Origin: Akkermansiaceae bacterium
Lineage (GTDB): Bacteria > Verrucomicrobiota > Verrucomicrobiia > Verrucomicrobiales > Akkermansiaceae
Length of the DNA: 38,758 bases
Direction of reading: 5' to 3'
Assembly (NCBI GenBank): GCA_903826205.1
Contig: CAIKDP010000033.1
Coordinates: 1-38,758 of the forward strand
Shown in pieces: positions 32,667 through 38,758 of this stretch. The notes beneath the pieces are model-generated. The model did not search any database, was not told the origin of the DNA, and saw nothing but the letters and a program-made list of their open reading frames with translations. Both the position numbers and the translations under genes were made by a program. Positions within the stretch are counted from its first letter, which is position 1, and the number at the start of each line of letters is the position of its first letter.

Positions 32667-35567
32667 ATGCGCCTTTTCCTCCTTGATGGCATGGCCCTGA
32701 TTTACCGGGCTCACTTTGCGTTCATCCAAGCCCCGATCCGCAATTCCAAGGGCGTCAACACCTCGGCGCTTTACGGTTTCATCAACACCCTGCTGGCCAT
32801 CCTCGAAAAGGAACAACCCACCCATATCGGGGTGGCCTTTGATACCGCCGCACCCACGCCGCGCCATCTCAAGTTCCCCGCCTACAAAGCCCAGCGTGCT
32901 GAAATGCCCGAGGAACTGGCCGCCGCCATTCCGCATGTCAAGGCGCTCTGCCGGGCCTTTCACATCCCGGTGCTGGAAGTTGATGGCTTTGAGGCCGATG
33001 ACATCATTGGCACCCTCGTCAAGCGTGCGGAAGCCGCGGGGTTTGAGTCGTTCATGGTCACCCCGGACAAGGACTTTGCCCAACTTATTTCCACCCAAAC
33101 CTCGATGTGGAAACCTGGTCGCAAAGGCTCCGACCACGAAATCATCGACCTGCCCACCATGCTCAAAAATTGGGATATCGAGCGACCCGGGCAAGTCATC
33201 GATATTCTCGGCCTGTGGGGCGACGCCTCGGACAACATCCCAGGCATCCCCGGCATCGGCGAAAAGACCGCCAAAAAACTCATCGCGGAATTCGGCTCGA
33301 TGGAAAACCTCATCGCCCATGCCGCCAGCCTCAAGGGCAAACAACGCGAAAACATCGAAGCCTATGCCGATCAGGCCCTGCTCTCGAAAGAACTCGCCAC
33401 CATCATCACCGACGTTCCCATCCATGTCACCTGGGAGGATCTGGTGCTTTCCGCGCGCGATGACGACGCCCTCAAAACCCTTTTCAACGAATTTGAATTC
33501 CGCACCCTGACCAAACGGCTGTTTGGGGAGAGCGGCGGCGGGGCGTGGGGTGCCGGTCTTGCGGGGAACGCCAACATGCCGGGGGGTACCGGCATCCTGC
33601 CGGCTGCTTCCGGCGTCTCGCCGGAAGCTTCCTCCGCCATAGCGCAGCCATCTGCCGCCACACAACCGACGTTGCTCGAATCCTTCCGCAGCGTCCGCGA
33701 CACCGCCCACACCTATCACCTCGCCGACACCCCGCAACTCCAACAGCAACTTCTAACAAAACTACGGGCCCAGGCCAGCTACTGCTTTGACATTGAAACC
33801 ACCGGGCTCGACCGTTTTGCTGCCAGGCTGCTGGGGATTGCCTTCGCCTGGCAGGCCCATGAAGCGTGGTACCTTCCCATCGCGGATTTCAAATCCCAAA
33901 TGCCGGATCTCCAGGCCCTGTTTGCCGGGCCTGCGGAAAAAACCGGCCATAACCTCAAATACGACCTGTCCATCCTGCATCATCACGGCATCGACGTCGC
34001 CGGGCCGTTCTTTGACACCATGCTGGCCGATGCCCTGGTGTTTCCCGAGCGCCGCCACTCGATGGACTATCTCTCGGAAGTTTTGCTAGGTTATACGCCG
34101 GTCAAGTTTGCCGAGGTGGCGGCTGCGGCCAAGGGGCCGTCCCAGCCGCCCTCCGCGGTGGACGATCTGTTTGAGTTTGCCGCGGCCCAACAAGCATCCA
34201 CCGACATCGATGTCGCCGCCATCCCGTTAGAGAAACTCGCGGAATACGCCGCGGAGGACGCCGACGTCACCTGGCAGCTCGCGCAAAAGCTCCGCCCGCT
34301 GCTTACCGCATCCGGCCAGGACCTGGTGATGCAAGACATCGAAGGCCCGCTGCTGCCGGTGCTGGTGCGCATGGAGATGGAAGGCATCGCCATCGATACC
34401 GGCTCACTCAAATTCATCGGCGATGAGTTGCAAATCCAGATTGACGGGCTTGCCGCTTCGATCCAACAACATGCCGGCACGCCCTTCAACATCGCTTCGC
34501 CCAAACAACTCGGGCAGATTCTCTTCGATCACCTCAACCTCGACGGGAAAGCCAAGAAGACCAAGACCGGCCAATACAAGACCGACGAGCAGACGCTGGC
34601 CACCTTTGAAGGCAAGCACCCGATCATCAGCGATATCCTTGCCTGGCGCGAAGCCACCAAACTCAAGTCCACCTATCTTGACGCACTGCCCACCCACATC
34701 GTTGCGGAAACCGGCCGCATCCACACTCACTTCCACCAACTGGTGGCGGCCACCGGTCGTCTCGCCTCCTCCGATCCCAACCTCCAGAATATTCCGGTGC
34801 GCTCTGAGGCCGGTCGCAAAATCCGCAAGGCCTTCGTACCTCGTGATGCGCTGATTCCAAATTTGCAATATCAGCTTCTTTCCTGTGATTACTCGCAGAT
34901 TGAATTGCGGGTGATGGCTGCGCTGGCGCAGGACGCCGGCATGATCGCCGCTTTCGAGAATGGTGAGGACATTCACACCGCCACTGCGGCCAAGGTCTTC
35001 CGCGTGCCCCCGGCGGACGTCACCACCGCCATGCGCCGCTCCGCCAAGATGGTCAATTTCGGTATCATCTACGGCATCTCCGCCTTCGGCCTGTCCCAGC
35101 GCCTGGCCATTCCGCGCACCGAGGCCGCCGCCATCATCGAGGCGTATTTCCGCGAGTATCCCGCCATCCGCCAATTCATGGACCGCACCATCGCCCGGGC
35201 CCGCGAGGCAGGTTATGTGACTACTCTAACGGGCCGGCGGCGGTCGTTCCCGGATCTGATGTCTTCCAACCAAAACCTCCGCAGCAACGCCGAGCGCGCC
35301 GCCATCAACACCCCGATCCAAGGCACCGCTGCCGACATGATCAAACTCGCGATGATCCGCATCGACGCTTTGCTACGAGAAAACTCGTACCAAACCCGGA
35401 TGCTGTTGCAGGTGCATGACGAACTGGTGTTTGATCTGGCGCTGCACGAGCAGGAGGAACTTGTCCCGCAAATCCTGCATGCCATGAAGAGCGCCCTGCC
35501 GCTGCCACATCACGTGCCTATCGAAGTGGAACACGGCATCGGCCCGAACTGGCTCGCGGCGCATTGA
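32667..35567 (+). CDS. polA: DNA polymerase I
   Basis: The 966-residue enzyme fills gaps and removes RNA primers. All three domains look intact. The 5'-3' exonuclease (1-285) has MALIYRAHFAF, DGFEADDIIGTL and the HhH GIPGIGEKTAKKL. The 3'-5' exonuclease keeps Asp375 and Glu377 in FDIETTGLD plus GHNLKYDLSIL and YAAEDADVTW, so proofreading is expected. The polymerase domain has motif A with Asp741 in SCDYSQIELR, motif B RRSAKMVNFGIIYG and motif C QVHDELVF (915-922). The linker at about residues 292-322 is encoded by a hairpin-rich palindromic sequence, probably an in-frame repeat insertion. The stop is 6 bp from the convergent ilvH stop. Confidence 0.97.
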   Translation: MRLFLLDGMALIYRAHFAFIQAPIRNSKGVNTSALYGFINTLLAILEKEQPTHIGVAFDTAAPTPRHLKFPAYKAQRAEMPEELAAAIPHVKALCRAFHIPVLEVDGFEADDIIGTLVKRAEAAGFESFMVTPDKDFAQLISTQTSMWKPGRKGSDHEIIDLPTMLKNWDIERPGQVIDILGLWGDASDNIPGIPGIGEKTAKKLIAEFGSMENLIAHAASLKGKQRENIEAYADQALLSKELATIITDVPIHVTWEDLVLSARDDDALKTLFNEFEFRTLTKRLFGESGGGAWGAGLAGNANMPGGTGILPAASGVSPEASSAIAQPSAATQPTLLESFRSVRDTAHTYHLADTPQLQQQLLTKLRAQASYCFDIETTGLDRFAARLLGIAFAWQAHEAWYLPIADFKSQMPDLQALFAGPAEKTGHNLKYDLSILHHHGIDVAGPFFDTMLADALVFPERRHSMDYLSEVLLGYTPVKFAEVAAAAKGPSQPPSAVDDLFEFAAAQQASTDIDVAAIPLEKLAEYAAEDADVTWQLAQKLRPLLTASGQDLVMQDIEGPLLPVLVRMEMEGIAIDTGSLKFIGDELQIQIDGLAASIQQHAGTPFNIASPKQLGQILFDHLNLDGKAKKTKTGQYKTDEQTLATFEGKHPIISDILAWREATKLKSTYLDALPTHIVAETGRIHTHFHQLVAATGRLASSDPNLQNIPVRSEAGRKIRKAFVPRDALIPNLQYQLLSCDYSQIELRVMAALAQDAGMIAAFENGEDIHTATAAKVFRVPPADVTTAMRRSAKMVNFGIIYGISAFGLSQRLAIPRTEAAAIIEAYFREYPAIRQFMDRTIARAREAGYVTTLTGRRRSFPDLMSSNQNLRSNAERAAINTPIQGTAADMIKLAMIRIDALLRENSYQTRMLLQVHDELVFDLALHEQEELVPQILHAMKSALPLPHHVPIEVEHGIGPNWLAAH
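33540..33632 (+). repeat. Palindromic hairpin-rich insert within polA
   Basis: Nested perfect hairpins occur within about 90 bases: ATGCCGG...CCGGCAT (33576-33595, 6-base loop), an alternative CCGGCA-TCC-TGCCGG (33589-33603), and GCTTCCGGCG-TCT-CGCCGGAAGC (33606-33628, 10-bp stem). The element is read in frame as a Gly/Ala/Pro/Ser-rich linker between the two exonuclease domains. The form fits a REP-like or palindromic mobile repeat inserted without breaking the gene. Its boundaries are estimates. Confidence 0.65.
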
Positions 35568-35573
35568 GTAAGG

Positions 35574-36110
35574 TCACGTCGGTTCCTCGCCGCGGGCCAT
35601 CACCACCTTGCCGGTGCGCACGGTTTCGATGATCTCAAATTGCGAGAACATGGCGATGGCGGAGTCCAGCTTGGGGCTGTCGCCGGTGATCATGACAATC
35701 ATCGAAACCGGGGTGAGATCGACGGTTTTGCCGGCGAAGTGCTCGGTGATCTGCAGGGCTTGCGAGCGTTCGTTAGGTGAGCAGCGGATTTTGATGAGCA
35801 CCATTTCCTTGGTCACCGAATTGTCCAACGTGTGCTCGGAGCAATGAATGACATCGATGAGTTTGGCGACCTGTTTGATGATCTGATCCAAGCCCTCGGG
35901 GTCACCGGTCAGGCCGATGGTGATGCGCGAGTAACGGGCGTCGCGGCTCTGGGAAACCACCAGCGAATCAATGTTGAAAGCGCGCCGGGCGAAGGCCTGA
36001 CAAATCCGCATCAACACGCCGGGGCGGTTGTTGACATAAACCGAAAGTGAATGCGGCACCTGCCTCGGTGAGGAATCGGCCGGAGTATCGGTGGGGGTGA
36101 CGGTTTGCAT
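35574..36110 (-). CDS. ilvH: Acetolactate synthase small (regulatory) subunit
   Basis: The 178-residue protein has an N-terminal ACT domain (about 20-95: HSLSVYVNNRPGVLMRICQAFARRAFNIDSL) and a C-terminal domain with EMVLIKI, then FAGKTVDLTPVSMIVMITGDSPKLD and a final FEIIETVRTGKVVMARG, as in IlvH/IlvN. It activates the large subunit and gives feedback inhibition, usually by valine. The length is slightly above E. coli IlvH (163) because of a disordered 19-residue N-terminus. It lies 39 bp downstream of ilvB on the same strand, as expected for an ilvBH operon. Its stop is 6 bp from that of the convergent polA. Confidence 0.95.
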   Translation of the reverse strand: MQTVTPTDTPADSSPRQVPHSLSVYVNNRPGVLMRICQAFARRAFNIDSLVVSQSRDARYSRITIGLTGDPEGLDQIIKQVAKLIDVIHCSEHTLDNSVTKEMVLIKIRCSPNERSQALQITEHFAGKTVDLTPVSMIVMITGDSPKLDSAIAMFSQFEIIETVRTGKVVMARGEEPT

Positions 36111-36149
36111 GAAGATGGGCGGGTTGGGGATGTTAGATAAGGGCGGGGC

Positions 36150-37877
36150 TCACGTGGAACCGGTGGGCTTGGCCATTTTGTGTTTGGGCGGCTCGGTGAG
36201 CATGTCCTCCAGCGCGGCCCCGGCGGGAATCATCGGAAACACGTTGTCGGTCTTGAGGCACTCGGCATGAATCAGGATCGGCCCGTCATTGTAGGCAAGC
36301 GCCTTTTTCACCATGCGGGTGACGTCCGCGGGGCGCTTGATGTGCACGCTGGGAATCCCATAGGCACCTGCCAGCTTGCAGAAATCCGGGTTACCGATGA
36401 GATCGACGCCGGACTTGCGGTCATCGAAGAACAATTCCTGCCACTGGCGCACCATGCCGAGGTAGTGGTTGTTGAGGACGACGATTTTGACCGGCAGCTT
36501 GTGCAAGGCGACGGTGGCCAGTTCAAACAAGGTCATTTGGAAACCGCCGTCACCCGAGAAGGAAATGACCGTCTTGTCCGGGCAGGCGAATTGGGCGCCG
36601 ATGGCGGCGGGAAATCCGAAGCCCATGGTGCCCGCACCACCGGAGGAAAGCCATTCGTGTGGCCGGTCGTTGAGGAAAAATTGGGCGGCCCACATCTGAT
36701 GCTGGCCCACATCGGTGGCCACAATCGCCTTGCCTTTGGTTTGTTTGTAAAACTCCTGGATGACCTGCTGCATGCGCAGGCCCCCTTGTTTCTTGTAGCT
36801 GAGCGGGTATTTCTTCTTGTAGCCGTCGAGCGTGGCCAACCAGGGCGCGGTTTCAAGCTTGGCAATGCGCTTGTTCAACTCGCCGAGCACGGCCTTGGCG
36901 TCGCCCACGATTTGAATGTGCGGGCGGATCATCTTGTTCATCTCCGCGGGATCGATATCGACGTGGATGATTTTCGCGTGTTTGCCGAACTCCTTGGGTT
37001 TGCCGATGATGCGGTCATCAAAGCGCGAGCCGACGTTGAAAATCAAATCCGCCTCGCAGATCGCCTTGTTGGCGTAGGCGGTGCCGTGCATGCCGATCAT
37101 GCCCAGCGAAAGTTTGTGGGTTTCCGGAAACACGCCCTTGCCTAACAAAGTGTTGGTGACCGGGCAGCCGAGGGTCTCGGCAAACTCCATCAATTCCGCG
37201 CTCGCCCGGGCAATCATCGCTCCCTGGCCGGCCAGGATCACCGGGCGCTTGGCGTGGGAGATGAGTTGCACCGTTTCACCGATCGCGGCCAGATCGATGT
37301 CGAACGCCCGCTCCGGATGGTAGCCCGGCAAATCCAGCGGCGGGTCGAGCTCGCCGCTGAACGGGCCTTGCGACACATCCTTGGGCACGTCAATGAGCAC
37401 CGGTCCGGGCCGGCCGCTGGTGGCTATGTGGTGGGCTTCGCGGATGATGCGGGGCAGGTCGTTGGTTTGCTTGACCAGATAGTTGTGTTTCACCACCGGC
37501 ATGGTGATGCCGAAGATGTCCGCCTCTTGGAAAGCATCCTTGCCGAGCATCCAGGTCACTTGCTGGCCGCAGATGACCACCATCGGCACCGAATCCATCT
37601 GCGCGGTCATCAGGCCGGTCACGGTATTGCCGGCTCCAGGGCCGGAGGTGACCAACACAGCGGCCGGCTTGCCGGTGGCCCGGGCGTAGCCATCGGCCAT
37701 GTGCACGGCACCTTGCTCATGGCGCGCCAAAATGAATTTCATCTGGGTCTTGACCGTTTCCAGCGCGTCAAAAATCGGCAGCGCCGCGCCGCCGGAGTAG
37801 CCGAAAATATACTCAATGCCCAAGGCGTCGAGGGTCTTGATGAGGGCCTGTGCACCATCCATTTGCTCTGTTTTCAT
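36150..37877 (-). CDS. ilvB: Acetolactate synthase large (catalytic) subunit
   Basis: This thiamine-diphosphate enzyme makes acetolactate or acetohydroxybutyrate, the first common step of valine, leucine and isoleucine synthesis. From the ATG at 37877 the protein has 575 residues. It shows [15 protein letters not shown] (usually GYPGG, here Ser), the catalytic Glu54 in [17 protein letters not shown], the central FAD/ThDP domain with [12 protein letters not shown] and [10 protein letters not shown], and the ThDP-Mg motif [15 protein letters not shown]...VLNNHYLGM. The frame stays open 51 bases further upstream, but that region holds the promoter. It is followed by ilvH. A good promoter match lies just upstream. 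Confidence 0.97.
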   Translation of the reverse strand: MKTEQMDGAQALIKTLDALGIEYIFGYSGGAALPIFDALETVKTQMKFILARHEQGAVHMADGYARATGKPAAVLVTSGPGAGNTVTGLMTAQMDSVPMVVICGQQVTWMLGKDAFQEADIFGITMPVVKHNYLVKQTNDLPRIIREAHHIATSGRPGPVLIDVPKDVSQGPFSGELDPPLDLPGYHPERAFDIDLAAIGETVQLISHAKRPVILAGQGAMIARASAELMEFAETLGCPVTNTLLGKGVFPETHKLSLGMIGMHGTAYANKAICEADLIFNVGSRFDDRIIGKPKEFGKHAKIIHVDIDPAEMNKMIRPHIQIVGDAKAVLGELNKRIAKLETAPWLATLDGYKKKYPLSYKKQGGLRMQQVIQEFYKQTKGKAIVATDVGQHQMWAAQFFLNDRPHEWLSSGGAGTMGFGFPAAIGAQFACPDKTVISFSGDGGFQMTLFELATVALHKLPVKIVVLNNHYLGMVRQWQELFFDDRKSGVDLIGNPDFCKLAGAYGIPSVHIKRPADVTRMVKKALAYNDGPILIHAECLKTDNVFPMIPAGAALEDMLTEPPKHKMAKPTGST

Positions 37878-38246
37878 GAAAATTGGGGTTCCGAAGGCAA
37901 ATATGCACGCTATCCTAATAATTGGCAATCAAAAATTGACAATTTTAATCAAAATGGTCGATTCAAATGATTTTTAGATTTGAAAACGATGGTTTTATGG
38001 CGATATCTTGGATTTTTACACAAGAGTCTTTGTAAAGTACGGCCGAATTGGCCATGACGACTGTTGGCGGGCGACCTGTCCGCGCCACGGTGGCCCGGGC
38101 GTTTAGTCCGGATTTTGTCCGGCGGCTGACAACCCGCCTGCGCCACTTGTAGTTCAAACCATGACACCATTATCACAAACGCATGGGCTTTTCAGGCTTC
38201 CCTAGCCGACTGACAATGTACAGCGTCCACGTCCAGCCACTGCAAG
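37878..38246. other. Gene-free AT-rich control region between ilvB and the right-edge gene
   Basis: No coding frame is seen. The 150 bases next to ilvB are strongly AT-rich. They contain two inverted repeats: AAAATTG-A-CAATTTT (37932-37946), overlapping the -35 of the ilvB promoter, and TTCAAAT-N9-ATTTGAA (37962-37968 and 37978-37984), just upstream of it. Either could bind a regulator of ilvB. The half nearer the right-edge gene is GC-rich and shows nothing I can name. No leader peptide rich in Leu, Val or Ile codons is seen, so attenuation is not supported. Confidence 0.5.
37915..37942 (-). promoter_or_regulatory. Promoter of ilvBH
   Basis: Read on the minus strand, the -35 TTGTCA (37942-37937, five of six) and the -10 TATTAG (37920-37915, four of six) are 16 bp apart. 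Transcription would begin near 37908, about 31 bases before the ilvB ATG. The -35 lies in the centre of a 7-bp-arm inverted repeat, a likely operator position. Confidence 0.5.
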
Positions 38247-38758
38247 ATGAGACCCAACGCAAAGCGGAAACCATGGCGACGTCCGTTGGCTGACATGGCA
38301 GCCGTCGGGCGGGCCTTGGCCGCTGGGCAAGCCCTGACCCGCAGCTACCGGGCCGGTGTGTGGGGCGTCGCTCTGGCGCTCGCCGGGTGGCCCGGCGGGT
38401 TGTGGGCGTGGACGCCGGGCAGCTACCCGCCGGGCAGCGGCGATTTCACGGTGGACAGCCTCAACCGCAATGATGTGATTGCCTTTTGGCACGGTGTCTA
38501 TCAGGCATCCGAAGGCTATCAGGACCGCCACGCCTGGACTGGCAATTACACGGCGACCAGCCCCTACACCAACGCGGAGGGCACCACGGCCGCCGCCTTT
38601 GTCACCGATATCGAGCGTCGACTCAACTTCTATCGCGCGCTGTGCCAGGTGCCGGCAGGGACCCACCTCAACAGCAGCGCCAGCGTGTTGATCGATGCCA
38701 CGGACCCGACCAATCTCTATCACCCGGCGTCCACCCCGTCACTGTCAGCGTCCGTCAC
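38247..38758 (+). CDS. Secreted protein, probably CAP/SCP-domain type (3' end cut by window edge)
   Basis: The frame is open from a stop at 38211 through the window end, 170 residues visible. The ATG at 38247 gives a long basic start (MRPNAKRKPWRRPLAD); an ATG at 38295 is an alternative. A hydrophobic stretch (RAGVWGVALALAGWPGGLWA) is probably a signal peptide, followed by a low-homology region. The last visible part, VTDIERRLNFYRALCQVPAG, resembles the first helix of bacterial CAP/SCP domains, where an ERRxNxYRAxxGVPA pattern is common in PVC-group proteins. CAP domains can bind lipids or act in the envelope; function is unassigned. The opposite-strand frame here has no recognisable content. 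Confidence 0.6.
   Translation, partial: MRPNAKRKPWRRPLADMAAVGRALAAGQALTRSYRAGVWGVALALAGWPGGLWAWTPGSYPPGSGDFTVDSLNRNDVIAFWHGVYQASEGYQDRHAWTGNYTATSPYTNAEGTTAAAFVTDIERRLNFYRALCQVPAGTHLNSSASVLIDATDPTNLYHPASTPSLSASV

Noticed and set aside
37878-37928. Extra 17 N-terminal residues of ilvB starting at 37928
   Set aside because: The segment overlaps the promoter -10 and homologues start near the ATG at 37877.
1-38758. CRISPR arrays, tRNA or rRNA genes, insertion sequences
   Set aside because: I saw no regularly spaced direct repeats, tRNA-like cloverleaf, rRNA core sequence or transposase motif.

Overview
The window is GC-rich (roughly 60 percent by eye) bacterial chromosome, densely packed, with no rRNA, tRNA, CRISPR array, transposase or phage gene that I can see. 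The gene mix suggests Verrucomicrobiota or a close PVC relative: a secreted serpin, a UroD-like corrinoid methyltransferase homologue, a GldF/GldG/DUF4340 cluster, GYF_2-CD225 and DUF2752 membrane proteins, a TPR-bearing kinase-like protein, a small Lys/Ala-rich basic protein and few clear Shine-Dalgarno sites. This placement is inference from gene content.

Layout. 1-4.1 kb (+): the end of an alpha/beta hydrolase, a secreted serpin and a UroD/MtaA-like protein. 4.1-7.8 kb (-): deoB, mutY, a trypsin-like lipoprotein protease and a small lipoprotein. 7.9-12.1 kb (+): GldF-like permease, GldG-like protein and DUF4340 protein, with no ATPase gene beside them. 12.2-17.5 kb (-): a kinase-like TPR protein lacking the catalytic Asp, a short CorA-like protein, fabI, a GYF_2-CD225 protein and a DUF2752 protein. 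17.6-19.8 kb (+): a lipid A-type acyltransferase and a polysaccharide deacetylase. 19.8-24.7 kb: two methyltransferases (one RlmI-like), a lipoprotein, the basic/acidic protein and an NhaD-like antiporter. 24.7-31.4 kb (+): a second, unrelated antiporter, a membrane-anchored helical protein, an ABC ATPase plus large permease, and an M42 peptidase. 31.4-37.9 kb: corA (-), polA (+) and ilvB-ilvH (-). The right edge cuts a secreted, probably CAP-type, protein.

Most genes are housekeeping (DNA repair and replication, branched-chain amino acids, fatty acids, nucleotides) or envelope and ion transport. I found no complete new defence or mobile system. The most unusual signals are below gene level: a dispersed heptamer TTGTTAG/CTAACAA (24 copies counted by eye against about 2 expected from base composition); a hairpin-rich palindromic insert carried in frame in the linker of DNA polymerase I; a perfect AT-rich 19-bp inverted repeat beside a G-quadruplex-prone tract; and a sharp codon-ending switch inside the acyltransferase gene. 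At gene level the most interesting are the pseudokinase with TPRs, the overlapping GYF_2-CD225/DUF2752 pair, and the helical protein plus ABC exporter operon.
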